Origin: an uncultured Bacteroidota bacterium
GTDB taxonomy: Bacteria; Bacteroidota; Bacteroidia; Bacteroidales; CG2-30-32-10
DNA: 39,014 bases
Assembly: GCA_903889915.1 (NCBI GenBank)
Contig: CAISZK010000413.1
Coordinates: forward strand, 1-39,014
Direction of reading: 5' to 3'
Positions 1 through 8,352 of this stretch are shown here, piece by piece (the first letter of the stretch is position 1; each line of letters starts with the position of its first letter). A program made the position numbers and the translations under genes. The notes beneath the pieces are model-generated. The model had not been told where the DNA came from. It saw only the letters and a program-made list of their open reading frames with translations, and did not search any database.

Positions 1-2133
1 ACTGTAAATCCTCTGCCTTATACCGAAGCGGGTAATGACACCATCATTACGCTGGGCGATGCTATCCACATCGGAAGCAATCCCATTGCCGGTTATTCTT
101 ATTCATGGTCACCAACGATTGGATTGAGCGACCCTACAATTGCCAACCCTATTGCCACCATTCCTTCTTCAACAAAATATTATGTGACCGTGACCGATCA
201 GGTGACAGGCTGCACCAATGTTGACAGCATCTTTGTAATAAATGCAGTGACTGCCGGCGAAATCGGAACTGCTCAGGCAATTTGCAATGGTGATACACCG
301 TCCATGCTGACATCCATCGCTGATGCAATCGGGTTAGGTATCATTTCGTATCAATGGCAGACAGACGCAAGCGGCGCCTTTACGACTATTGCAGGAGAAA
401 CAACCAACAGTTATCAGCCACCTTCATTGACGGCAAACACCAATTATCGCAGAAGATCAGTTTCAGTTTATAACGGAGATACCACTTATTCGGCATATAC
501 AACGCCGGTATTAATTACTGTCCGCGCATTCTGGACGGGTATTACAAGCTCTGAATGGACTGATGCCACCAACTGGTGCAACACAAATCCGACAGATTCC
601 ACAGATGCCATCATCCCGGCAGGAACTCCTTATGCACCACATGTTACTTCCGGTCCGCTGGCACCCGCTTCATGCCGTAATCTTACCATTGAATCAGGCG
701 CTGTAGTGACTATTGAACAGGGAAAAGCGTTAACGGTAAACGGAATTGCATCACTGAATTCGCCGGAGTGTCTTGTTCTCTTATCTGATTCCGCAGGTAC
801 AGCAACATTTGTTGACAACGGTATTGTTGGCAATGGTACTGCACATGTGGAGAAATATCTTACAACAGATCGCTGGTGGTATATTGGTTCGCCACTTACA
901 ACAATTAGTGGGTTCGATGCATTCGGTGAACTTTCAGCAGTGCCCAGCACTGGAACACGGGCATTTTACTATTACGAGCCTGATCCCGATTCAGCTTTCT
1001 ATATCCCTTTGACTGATACCAACACGCTGAAACCATTCCAGGGATATGCCTTCAAGGAGTTCGGCCCAAGTGCGCTGACTGCAGAATTTACAGGCAATCT
1101 TAATTCAGGAAACATAGGTATTGAAAACCTGACACGCACACCGGGAGCCAAAGCAGGATACAACCTTGTCTGCAATCCTTATCCTTCGCCGATAAACTGG
1201 GGTTGTGAAAATGCTCCGGCAACGGGATTAACCATGAACCATCTTGATCCAACAATTCAGTTCAGGGAAGAAGGCACGTACGGTACGTGGAACTGGATGG
1301 GAGACGGAACAGGAGTTAACGGCGGAACACAATTTATTCCTGCCATGCAGGGATTCTGGGTAAAGGTTTCCTATGGCGATACACTGGGAGGTTTTGAACT
1401 GACCAACAAAACAAGGTTGCAGTCAGCACAGTCGTTCCATAAAACAGCTACAGCACATGCAAATGTTTTCCGTTTTCAAATTTCAAGAGATAATATGATT
1501 GATGAATCGGCAGTGACTTTCTATCCGAATGCGCTCACAAGTTATGAAAACTATGATTCCTACAAGATGTTCACCGATATTGTTGCTTATCCGCAGTTGT
1601 ACTCGCTGACATCGAACAAGACGAAAGTTGCAATCAACGGACAACCCGACCTGGTGGCAGGGACTGAGCGGATAGTGCCTATCGGATTCCTTACAAATGT
1701 TGCCGATACATTTACCATCAGGGCGACAAACGTGGGCGATTTTGACCCGGATGTGAACGTTTATCTTGAAGACAAACAACAACACATCATTCAGTATCTG
1801 CGTCAAATAAACAGTTACTCATTTTCATCATCTGCTGTGAATGATACAAGCCGTTTCAAACTGCATTTCGGGATCATGCTGACGAGTGATCCTACCGTGC
1901 CAGTCAGTGATCCGGTAAACATTTATTCTTTCGAAAATTCAGTGTATGTTTACACCCCAACAACCAGTGATGATGAAATCAGCATCTATGATATGCTTGG
2001 GAAATTGGCTATGACTCAAAAATCCATCATGGGATTGAACAGGCTTGAACTAAATGCGGTAACGGGAATTTATGTTGTGAAAGTTCAAACCAAAGACAGG
2101 ATGATCACGAACAGGGTTATGATAGGGAGGTGA
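1..2133 (+). CDS. T9SS-sorted surface protein, 5' partial
   Basis: The frame is open from base 1, so the N-terminus lies outside the window; the internal TTG at 124 is not a credible start. The visible part begins with Ig/PKD-like text (SYSWSPTIGLSDPTIANP), a repeat type common in Bacteroidetes adhesins and surface proteins. A long beta-rich middle follows, rich in Thr, Asn, Gly and aromatic residues. The last 75 or so residues form a type A T9SS sorting domain (ISIYDMLGKLAMTQ, then GIYVVKVQTKD and a basic end). By family knowledge this directs export across the outer membrane and surface attachment. Ligand and function are unknown. A heptamer array starts at the base after the TGA stop, with no clear terminator hairpin. 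The T9SS call is firm; anything more specific is not. Confidence 0.88.
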   Translation, partial: TVNPLPYTEAGNDTIITLGDAIHIGSNPIAGYSYSWSPTIGLSDPTIANPIATIPSSTKYYVTVTDQVTGCTNVDSIFVINAVTAGEIGTAQAICNGDTPSMLTSIADAIGLGIISYQWQTDASGAFTTIAGETTNSYQPPSLTANTNYRRRSVSVYNGDTTYSAYTTPVLITVRAFWTGITSSEWTDATNWCNTNPTDSTDAIIPAGTPYAPHVTSGPLAPASCRNLTIESGAVVTIEQGKALTVNGIASLNSPECLVLLSDSAGTATFVDNGIVGNGTAHVEKYLTTDRWWYIGSPLTTISGFDAFGELSAVPSTGTRAFYYYEPDPDSAFYIPLTDTNTLKPFQGYAFKEFGPSALTAEFTGNLNSGNIGIENLTRTPGAKAGYNLVCNPYPSPINWGCENAPATGLTMNHLDPTIQFREEGTYGTWNWMGDGTGVNGGTQFIPAMQGFWVKVSYGDTLGGFELTNKTRLQSAQSFHKTATAHANVFRFQISRDNMIDESAVTFYPNALTSYENYDSYKMFTDIVAYPQLYSLTSNKTKVAINGQPDLVAGTERIVPIGFLTNVADTFTIRATNVGDFDPDVNVYLEDKQQHIIQYLRQINSYSFSSSAVNDTSRFKLHFGIMLTSDPTVPVSDPVNIYSFENSVYVYTPTTSDDEISIYDMLGKLAMTQKSIMGLNRLELNAVTGIYVVKVQTKDRMITNRVMIGR

Positions 2134-2182
2134 TTGGTCATTGGTCATTGGTCAATAGTCATTGGTCAATAGTCATTGGTCA
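2134..2182. repeat. Heptamer array (TTGGTCA), 7 units
   Basis: Seven consecutive 7-bp units, TTGGTCA or ATAGTCA, begin at the first base after the stop codon of the upstream gene. The same unit recurs in the array at 13690-13829. No coding role is visible. Confidence 0.9.
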
Positions 2183-2237
2183 TTAAGTTATTGAGATGTT
2201 ATTTTGAAAATTATCAGATGAAATGGATTTTGTAACA

Positions 2238-2540
2238 ATTACATTAAGCGGGAAAATTGTGACGTGCACGGAGGTGAAGGTAACATTTTACTTTGACATG
2301 AAAACATAAGTCGTGAGCGCGGTGACATCAATTGAGGGTGGAAAAACAAGACACTTTAACATGATTACATGGCTCATGAGGAAATTTATATGGCGCGAGA
2401 GCTCGGTGACATAGCTCGAGAGGTCTGTGACATGACGCGATGTCATAGTTACATTACTCGAGAGGTCTGTGACATGACACGATGTCATAGTCACATTACT
2501 CGAGAGGTCCGTGACATAACTCATGAGGTTGGTGACATAA
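2238..2540. repeat. Degenerate 21-bp periodic array with GTGACAT core
   Basis: A core close to GTGACAT falls on an exact 21-bp grid at 2238, 2259, 2280, 2301, 2322, 2364, 2406, 2427, 2448, 2469, 2490, 2511 and 2532. Grid positions 2343 and 2385 are decayed. The right half (2406-2540) is well conserved and alternates two 21-bp subunits, giving a 42-bp higher-order unit with CTCGAGAGGT blocks. The left half is recognisable only by phase. Short open frames exist on both strands because 21 is a multiple of 3; they are not treated as genes. Confidence 0.85.
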
Positions 2541-2564
2541 TTTTTTTTGAAGGATAAAGGTGCT

Positions 2565-2618
2565 CGGATTACAAATCCTTATAGTAAAACGGAACGGATT
2601 AATTAAATCCGTTCCGGC
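2565..2618 (-). repeat. Palindromic two-hairpin repeat, copy A
   Basis: A small hairpin GGATT-aca-AATCC (2566-2578), the linker TTATAGTAAAA, and a large hairpin with an 11-bp perfect stem CGGAACGGATT and loop AATTA (2590-2616). Copy B at 6157 is nearly identical. Copies C, D and E share the layout on the other strand with a different stem. A further GAATCCGTTCC fragment follows at 2621-2631. On the minus strand the large hairpin is followed by TTTT and lies 43 bp past the DUF5777 stop, so it may also act as that operon's terminator. Confidence 0.85.
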
Positions 2619-2660
2619 GCGAATCCGTTCCCGCACGTTTTAGAAACTAAAAGTCATTTT

Positions 2661-3533
2661 TTATTTTTTCCCAATAGCGAAAGCTCTTGATAGATTAAAG
2701 CCGAAATAGATATCTCCTTTGTTCCATTTACCTTGTGTTTCGGTGATAAATCCTCTTTCAAATAGAGGATGGGAATTGGTCAGGAAAAGCTGAAAGATAT
2801 GTCCGCCGGTTTCGATGTCAATACCTAATGATAAAGAATTGATTGCTTCCTTTGCGGCCTGCCCGGGTAACAGGTAGTAATATTCTGCATTTACCGAAAG
2901 GTGTTTCAGAATTTTACAACTCATTCCTCCACCCATGGCAAAAATGTCATTCTGATCAATCTTTAACGCTACAAGGTTTTTGTGCACATGAGTTGGCATC
3001 AGTTGCAGAGACAATTCAGTTCCTATCCTTGAAGATATCAGTAACTGGTTGACATAGGAAAGGCGCGAAGTAAAATAATTTTTACGTCCCGGAACTGCCC
3101 ATTGTAAGGAATTCACGGCCATTCCTCCATAGTAAGTAACTGAAAAAGGCACGCCACCTTTTTTCTGTCGCAACAACCGAAATTTCAAATTGCCATCAAA
3201 AGTTTTTTCATAAGTGCTTCTTCCTATACCCACCGACAACCAGTTGGAGATTCCATAATCCAACCCGAAACGAATGGTTGACATATCCAATCCGAAGAAA
3301 TTATAACTACCACTGCTGAGCTTGTCGAAATGGTGTGAAATCATAAAATTGAGGTTACCTTTGTCAATGGTTTCAACCGATTGTCCGAGTATGATATGAT
3401 TCGATCTGAAAGTCTCGATTGATCTGGCTTCGGATGAAGTTGAATCCTTTCCAAGCATATTCATCAGGTCCTGACCATAGCCGGATGATGCAATGAAAAA
3501 AGACAATAAAAGAATTAAGAAATTTCTGTTCAT
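2661..3533 (-). CDS. DUF5777-family outer-membrane barrel protein
   Basis: A 290-residue protein with a cleavable signal peptide (hydrophobic LILLLSFFIASSGYGQ). The mature part alternates beta strands with turns, as in an outer-membrane beta-barrel. The segment ETIDKGNLNFMISHHFDKLSSG, followed by FFGLDMSTIRFGLDYGISNWLSVGIGRS, matches the pattern I know for DUF5777 proteins. These are small Bacteroidetes barrels often found near cytochrome-like lipoproteins and YceI proteins. It is the last gene of a five-gene minus-strand cassette starting at 5702. The molecular role is unknown; a link to an envelope electron-transfer or lipid system is only inferred from context. Confidence 0.8.
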   Translation of the reverse strand: MNRNFLILLLSFFIASSGYGQDLMNMLGKDSTSSEARSIETFRSNHIILGQSVETIDKGNLNFMISHHFDKLSSGSYNFFGLDMSTIRFGLDYGISNWLSVGIGRSTYEKTFDGNLKFRLLRQKKGGVPFSVTYYGGMAVNSLQWAVPGRKNYFTSRLSYVNQLLISSRIGTELSLQLMPTHVHKNLVALKIDQNDIFAMGGGMSCKILKHLSVNAEYYYLLPGQAAKEAINSLSLGIDIETGGHIFQLFLTNSHPLFERGFITETQGKWNKGDIYFGFNLSRAFAIGKK

Positions 3534-3592
3534 GATTTATCTTTTAATCAAAAATTGCATTTCAATAAGAAAAAGGCACACAAAATATTTTG

Positions 3593-4147
3593 TTACGATT
3601 TTACGGCGCCCATTGAAAATGCAACATTTATCTGTACAGTTTTGGCAATATTTTTAGAAACAACACTTGGGATTTTCACATTGTAATCACTCAGTGTAAC
3701 ATCAAATTTTGAGGTTCCGATTATTTTGCCATCCTTGATCTGTAATGTTCCCTTTTCGGTCACACTCTTCGTAACTCCATGGATGGTGAGGCTACCCTGA
3801 ATGTTTGCATTGTAAGTACCATCCTTGCTAAAATTGACATCGCTCAGGTTTGTAATTTTTCCTTTGAAAGTTGAGTTGGGATATTTATCCGATTCCATAT
3901 AATCATCGTTGAAATGTTCCTGCATCAAAGCTTTTTCAAACTCGAATGATTTGACCAATATTTTTACGACAAAGTCGCCGGTTGAAGTGTCAATGGCAGC
4001 GCTGACTTGATCATTTGTAGCCTGTATCTTTTCAATTTCGCCATCAGAGTAGAAAGAAACCTTTCCATTTTTGGTGATATACTTTTGTGCAAATAAATTA
4101 GCAGAAGCCAGCATGATGAGCATTGCTAAAAAAAATAATTTTTTCAT
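3593..4147 (-). CDS. YceI-family periplasmic protein
   Basis: A 184-residue protein with a signal peptide ending near ANLFAQ. The YceI lipocalin-like fold is recognisable from YITKNGKVSFYSDGEIEKI at the start, the FKGKITNLSDVNFSKDGTYN block, and the core GSLTIHGVTKSVTEKGTL. Family members bind isoprenoid chains (for example the quinone tail analogue in the TT1927b structure) inside a beta-barrel in the periplasm. It lies 25 bp after the OB-fold gene and 59 bp before the DUF5777 gene, so it is probably co-transcribed. A role with quinone-like lipids and the neighbouring haem lipoproteins is plausible but inferred. Confidence 0.88.
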   Translation of the reverse strand: MKKLFFLAMLIMLASANLFAQKYITKNGKVSFYSDGEIEKIQATNDQVSAAIDTSTGDFVVKILVKSFEFEKALMQEHFNDDYMESDKYPNSTFKGKITNLSDVNFSKDGTYNANIQGSLTIHGVTKSVTEKGTLQIKDGKIIGTSKFDVTLSDYNVKIPSVVSKNIAKTVQINVAFSMGAVKS

Positions 4148-4172
4148 CTTGTTATAAATTTAATTGTAAATA

Positions 4173-4610
4173 CTAATCTTTTATCAGGGAGCATTTTTCA
4201 AGGATCACATCAGAATCATTGAAACCGGAACAGGCTCCTTTGACATTGACAGTTGTTCCCGGCATAATTTTTTTTGCGTCTTCATTGAATTTTGGCAGCA
4301 TAGTACACCTGATGCCTTCGTCACCAAAATCGCCTTTTGAGAATACAAACACAGCGATAACCATTGAATCTGTGACTTCGATCTTATCAACTTTTCCTGA
4401 AAGTTCAATCACTTTTCCGTTGTACAAAGAATCCGAATGCTTTTTGTTTGCTGTATATTCTTTATACAATTTCATTGAGTTGAGTGTAAAATCAGGCGTG
4501 GCGTGCTCAATATCTTTATGAGGTTTGTTGATATAAAATTTATACACTGCCAACGAGGAAATAATTGCAACCGCAACAATTGCCAACGATATTTTCATCC
4601 ATTTTTTCAT
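4173..4610 (-). CDS. OB-fold (tRNA_anti-like) membrane-anchored protein
   Basis: A 145-residue protein with one N-terminal transmembrane helix (about residues 6-26, MKISLAIVAVAIISSLAVY) and a single globular domain. The pattern YNGKVIELSGKVDKIE ... GIRCTMLPKF ... GTTVNVKGACSGFNDSDVILEKC is that of the tRNA_anti-like OB-fold family. Despite the name, these are small envelope proteins in Bacteroidetes. Two Cys (in KGACSGF and EKCSL) could pair in the periplasm. It sits between the cytochrome-like and YceI genes in the same operon. Family assignment is moderately sure; the ligand is unknown. Confidence 0.72.
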   Translation of the reverse strand: MKKWMKISLAIVAVAIISSLAVYKFYINKPHKDIEHATPDFTLNSMKLYKEYTANKKHSDSLYNGKVIELSGKVDKIEVTDSMVIAVFVFSKGDFGDEGIRCTMLPKFNEDAKKIMPGTTVNVKGACSGFNDSDVILEKCSLIKD

Positions 4611-4634
4611 ACAATTTTGCTTTTAATTTGTTTA

Positions 4635-5006
4635 TTAATTTTGAGGTGCCCCGGCTTTTATCCAAACCCTGAAATCAGCGATGCTGCAATAATCAAGCTG
4701 ACCTCCCGGAGGCATGGGTTTAGAAATATACTGAACAGCATTGAACAATTTGCCATTGTCAACGACAGTTTTCACTCCATTATAGTTATCAAGGAAAACC
4801 TGAGGATTGCCATAGGCAGATGATCCGCTATGGCAGGCAACACAATTCCTTGACAGTATCTGACTGATGGTTCCGCTATAAGTTACACTCGAAGTGTCGC
4901 AAATTGAACTGCTGAAGCGGTACAGATCCTGTTCGTTGTCCCTGTAACAACCCTGCACAATTAGCGCCGTTATTCCAAGAAAGATGAGGTATTTTACTTT
5001 TTTCAT
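4635..5006 (-). CDS. Monohaem cytochrome c-like lipoprotein
   Basis: A 123-residue lipoprotein. The signal peptide ends in a lipobox (LIVQGC, lipidated Cys about 20). One CXXCH haem-binding motif, CVACH, lies at about 55-59. The MPPGG motif near residue 98 is a likely distal Met ligand. C-terminal WIKAGAPQN matches the end of the short Bacteroidetes cytochrome-like domain also found twice in the adjacent upstream gene. The gap to that gene is 6 bp, so the two are surely co-transcribed. Likely an envelope electron carrier. Haem attachment is inferred from the motif. Confidence 0.8.
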   Translation of the reverse strand: MKKVKYLIFLGITALIVQGCYRDNEQDLYRFSSSICDTSSVTYSGTISQILSRNCVACHSGSSAYGNPQVFLDNYNGVKTVVDNGKLFNAVQYISKPMPPGGQLDYCSIADFRVWIKAGAPQN

Positions 5007-5012
5007 AATTTA

Positions 5013-5702
5013 TTAGTTGTTTAACATTCCACCCAAAATCCAGTTATGAATTTGAGACAGGTTGCAATCTGACAATTTATTTCCGGGAGGCATAACGGCG
5101 CCACTTGTACCGGTTACCCGGCCATACAAATTCTGTGAGTTCACTGCTGCCACAATATTATTATAGGAAGACAGATCCAGCGCAGGATTGCCTGCAGGAT
5201 TGCTTCCTGAATGACAACCCTGACAATGATTTTGAATGGTTGGCCCAACAGCTCCCGAAAAAGTTGTAATTGTTGAATCGCATGCACAGGCAGTATTCTG
5301 CGCACCCTGCTGTATCCATGTATAAATTAAAATTACCTGGTTTGTTGAAAGCTGAGGTTTGCTGCCTGGCGGCATAGGCTCCTCACCTCCTCCAATAATA
5401 GCATTATAAAGTGTGCTGCCATTAGGATTACCAGCCTGAACAACGTGCATGATATTACTATAAGTGGTTAAATTCATAGCTTCTGAATTTCCATCATGGC
5501 ATCCGGTATAGGCGCAATAAGTCTGAATAAGCGGTAGTATCTGATCGCTAAAACAAATGCCGGAATTTGATCCATTGCCACCATTGGAATTTTGGATATT
5601 AGGCGGAATTACGGGAGGAATGGGATCGTGCTTGCACGAAACCGCATTTATGATCATTATCACGAATGCTGTAATTGCAATAAAAAGTAAACTTTTTCTC
5701 AT
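5013..5702 (-). CDS. Two-domain cytochrome c-like lipoprotein
   Basis: A 229-residue lipoprotein (lipobox AVSC, Cys about 23) followed by a Pro/Asn/Gly-rich linker. It carries two tandem copies of one domain. Copy 1 has CAYTGCH (about 63-69), an expanded CX4CH haem motif, a PMPPG Met motif (Met about 110), and WIQQGAQ. Copy 2 has CQGCH (about 160-164), a canonical CXXCH, a VMPPG motif (about 204), and WILGGM. Having one CX4CH and one CXXCH site in one protein suggests two haems with different attachment geometry. First gene of the minus-strand cassette. A surface or periplasmic electron-transfer role is inferred. Confidence 0.82.
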   Translation of the reverse strand: MRKSLLFIAITAFVIMIINAVSCKHDPIPPVIPPNIQNSNGGNGSNSGICFSDQILPLIQTYCAYTGCHDGNSEAMNLTTYSNIMHVVQAGNPNGSTLYNAIIGGGEEPMPPGSKPQLSTNQVILIYTWIQQGAQNTACACDSTITTFSGAVGPTIQNHCQGCHSGSNPAGNPALDLSSYNNIVAAVNSQNLYGRVTGTSGAVMPPGNKLSDCNLSQIHNWILGGMLNN

Positions 5703-6156
5703 GCTTGATTGAGTAAATAAATAAATTTATTTAAAGAAAAATGAACTGAGCACTAACAAAAGGATATTCATCTGAATGCTGTTGCATAGTTGAAGAAAAC
5801 GCAAAAAATAATTTTCTTCTGTGACAGAAACATCAAGTGTTGAAGCAGATCATAGAATGCTTCGGGTCATCATTACAAAGTTTCACTTTTCGATGGGCAA
5901 AACTATGGTGACTTTTTCACGTGAGGATTAAATCAGGATTAACTCAGGATTAAAATAAGATTAAGAGGTGAAGAGAGGATGAATTTCTGGGATTTTTGAT
6001 TTTTGATTTTTGATTGAATGGCTATGTGAAACCGATGTTCTGAATGGGAACGCGTTTGAAACGCGCTCCATCCGGGCATGAGTATGAAATGTAAAATAAT
6101 AAATGATAAATAAAAAATGTAAATCAGAAGGAACAATGGGGTTGGTGACTTTTGGT
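5703..6156. other. Intergenic region with short repeats
   Basis: No supportable gene. It must hold the promoter of the minus-strand cytochrome cassette, though no convincing box was found. About 5925-5962 carries four 11-bp degenerate units of the type CAGGATTAAAT. Three heptamers GATTTTT lie at 5991-6011. A short palindrome CGCGTTT-g-AAACGCG lies at 6051-6065. A small open frame on the minus strand here has no recognisable protein features. Confidence 0.6.
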
Positions 6157-6210
6157 CGGATTACAAATCCTTGTAGTAAAACGGAACGGATTAATTAAAT
6201 CCGTTCCGGC
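6157..6210 (-). repeat. Palindromic two-hairpin repeat, copy B
   Basis: Nearly identical to copy A at 2565: small hairpin GGATTACAAATCC, linker TTGTAGTAAAA, and large hairpin CGGAACGGATT-aatta-AATCCGTTCCG (6182-6208). It lies 92 bp upstream of the promoter region of the chemosensory operon. It cannot serve as a terminator for either flanking gene in the orientation seen for copy A. Confidence 0.87.
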
Positions 6211-6300
6211 GGGAAAAACTAAGTGGGTTTTTGAACTGGTGTGATCGCGGAAATTCAATTTTTTTTATTCAACAAAAAAATAAAAACAATCACCATGCAA

Positions 6301-6335
6301 ATTGATATCTGAATGGTTTTTTTTTCCTACTTTTG
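6301..6335 (+). promoter_or_regulatory. Candidate promoter of the chemosensory operon
   Basis: TACTTTTG at 6328-6335 fits the Bacteroidetes -7 consensus TAnnTTTG. A weak -33 candidate, ATTG, lies at 6301-6304. The box ends 35 nt before the GTG start of cheW. The same box at the same distance lies in front of the duplicated cheW (10705-10712). Confidence 0.62.
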
Positions 6336-6369
6336 TTTTCACTTTTAATGAATTTCCAATCTCAGGCCT

Positions 6370-6831
6370 GTGGAACAAAACAAACGCATAGTACATTTTA
6401 AAATAAACGGTGATTCGTATGCGCTGCATCTTGACGCAGTTGAACGGGTTGTACATGCAGTTTATGTTACGCCTATACCACGCGCCCCGGAAATAGTGAC
6501 GGGTATTATCAATATTGAGGGTACTGTAATTCCCGTGATTGATGTGAGGAAATGTTTCCGTTTGCCTTTGGTAAAACTGCACCCCGATCACCGGTTTATT
6601 ATTGCCAACAGCGCCAAGCGAAAAGTTGCACTGATGGTTGACAGTGTTGGTGAGGTGATGGAATGTGAACCCGGTGACATTGAAAACGAAAAAACAGTAT
6701 TGCCTGAAATGCCTTTTGTAAAGGGCATTGTCGTTCTTGAAAATGGACTGATACTGATCAATGATATTGATAAATTTTTGTCGCTTGAAGATGAAAAGAT
6801 ACTTGAAGATGCTTTAAACAACCGCCAATAA
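6370..6831 (+). CDS. cheW: CheW coupling protein (WspB-like), copy 1
   Basis: A 153-residue single-domain CheW with a GTG start. Typical core: YALHLDAVERVV, PIPRAPEIVTGIINIEGTVIPVIDVRK, and VDSVGEVMECEPGDIE. It would link an MCP to CheA on the inside of the membrane. The GTG start is supported by the paralogue at 10747, where GTG and the following GAACAAAAC are conserved, and by the conserved 35-nt spacing to the promoter box. First gene of the operon, directly followed by cheR (TAA then ATG with no gap). By eye about 85% identical to the copy at 10747 (23 differences in 153). Confidence 0.95.
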   Translation: MEQNKRIVHFKINGDSYALHLDAVERVVHAVYVTPIPRAPEIVTGIINIEGTVIPVIDVRKCFRLPLVKLHPDHRFIIANSAKRKVALMVDSVGEVMECEPGDIENEKTVLPEMPFVKGIVVLENGLILINDIDKFLSLEDEKILEDALNNRQ

Positions 6832-8352
6832 ATGTTGACAGGATTTGGAAATAACTATCTGCAGGAATTCAGCGATTATATAGCGCTGGAAACGGGTTTG
6901 TTTTTTCCGGAAGAACGCTGGAATGATATGGAGCGAAACCTGAGAAGCATTTCGAAAGATTTTGGCTACAACGACGTGAAGAGTTTTGTGCGATGGATAG
7001 CTTCGGGCAAGTGTTCCAAAGAACAAATAGAGATCATGGCGCATCATCTCACCGTGGGTGAAACGTATTTTTTTCGTGAAAAGAATTGCTTCGAGATATT
7101 GAGAAAACAGTTGATTCCCGAGTTAATTAAACTAAGGGAAAACAATATCCGAACCATACGCATTTGGAGCGCCGGATGCTGCACAGGCGAAGAAGCTTAT
7201 TCTGTGGCGATTTTATTGAAGGAACTCATTCCCGATATTCATCGCTGGTCCATTTCAATTCTGGGCACTGATCTGAATACAAAATTTCTGAAAAAGGCTG
7301 AGAGAGGCATCTATTCAGTGTGGTCGTTTCGCGAAAATTCGGACTGGATACAGGAGAAATATTTTAAGAAACATGGTCATAACGAATTTGAAATCATTCC
7401 TGCCATCCGCAATATGGTGAAGTTTTCGTATCTGAATTTGGTGGAAGATGCGTTTCCCTCGCTGCTGACGGGTACACACAGCATAGATTTTTTGTTTTGC
7501 AGGAATGTGCTGATGTATTTCAGCAACGAAACAGCACGAAAAATTATTAACCGCTTTTATAAATCAATCACCGACGAAGGCTGGCTACTGCTGAGTTCCG
7601 TTGAAACCAATATCATCAGAGACATGCAACTGAATGCTGTGATGATATCGGGACAAACTTTCTACAGGAAAAACCTGGAGAAATATCATGCCGCGGACAG
7701 CAATGTTGCCGAATCTTTTCCTTTTTACACAGACGAAGCAAAAGTTGATGAACTTCCGGTTTTTCATTTTATTGAAGAAGCAAAAGACAATGTAGAAACA
7801 ATAATTCCGGAAGGCATTGTTCATGCAAAAAAAGAAGCGGTACCGGTTGACGGAGATAAAGAGTTATACCGGGAAGCGACAGAAGATTTTGAGCAGGGCA
7901 ATTATGGCAAAGCCATTGAAAAACTACAAACACTGGTATCGAAAAATCACGGCCGCAATGCTGCGGCAGCAATGCTACTGGCAAAATCCTATGCAAATCA
8001 GGGTAATCTTTTGGAAGCATACAACATGATCGAACTGGCTTTGAAAACCGACAGGACCAATGTGGAATATCATTTCTATCATGCTACAATTTTGCAAGCT
8101 GCCGGAAAAATGACAGAAGCCCTCGAATCGTTTCGCAAAGTTTTGTTTCTTGACCACGATCTGGTGGTGGCTCATTTTGCTATTGCCAGCATACTACAGA
8201 ACATTGGCAAGCAAAAAGAGGCGCAGAAGTATTACAACAACAGTCTTTCGCTGCTGGAAAAATATGATGACGATGATGTTCTGACCGCATCGGAAGGAAT
8301 TACTGCAGGAAGATTGAAAAAAATTATTTTAGCTGTAAACCATCATAAATGA
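6832..8352 (+). CDS. cheR: CheR-type MCP methyltransferase with TPR tail (WspC-like)
   Basis: A 506-residue protein. Residues 1-100 form the CheR N-terminal helical domain (FRE segment HLTVGETYFFRE). The methyltransferase follows with the SAM-binding motif IWSAGCCTGEEAYSVA (about 111-126) and FLFCRNVLMYF further on. From about 345 to 490 there are several TPR-like repeats (EDFEQGNYGKAIEKLQTLV, AKSYANQGNLLEAYNMIELAL). It should methylate glutamates on the co-encoded MCPs. CheR with TPRs is typical of Wsp-type and other non-flagellar systems. The start is fixed by the abutting cheW stop. The stop overlaps the next cheW by 4 bp (ATGA). The receptors end in KYKV and lack a C-terminal NWETF-type CheR tether, so docking may use the TPRs (inference). 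Confidence 0.94.
   Translation: MLTGFGNNYLQEFSDYIALETGLFFPEERWNDMERNLRSISKDFGYNDVKSFVRWIASGKCSKEQIEIMAHHLTVGETYFFREKNCFEILRKQLIPELIKLRENNIRTIRIWSAGCCTGEEAYSVAILLKELIPDIHRWSISILGTDLNTKFLKKAERGIYSVWSFRENSDWIQEKYFKKHGHNEFEIIPAIRNMVKFSYLNLVEDAFPSLLTGTHSIDFLFCRNVLMYFSNETARKIINRFYKSITDEGWLLLSSVETNIIRDMQLNAVMISGQTFYRKNLEKYHAADSNVAESFPFYTDEAKVDELPVFHFIEEAKDNVETIIPEGIVHAKKEAVPVDGDKELYREATEDFEQGNYGKAIEKLQTLVSKNHGRNAAAAMLLAKSYANQGNLLEAYNMIELALKTDRTNVEYHFYHATILQAAGKMTEALESFRKVLFLDHDLVVAHFAIASILQNIGKQKEAQKYYNNSLSLLEKYDDDDVLTASEGITAGRLKKIILAVNHHK

Noticed and set aside
2288-2557. Two short open frames over the 2.3-2.5 kb array
   Set aside because: Same cause as above; translations simply echo the repeat and have no domain features.
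4503-4823. Plus-strand open frame opposite the OB-fold and cytochrome genes
   Set aside because: It is antisense to two convincing genes and its translation has no recognisable features.
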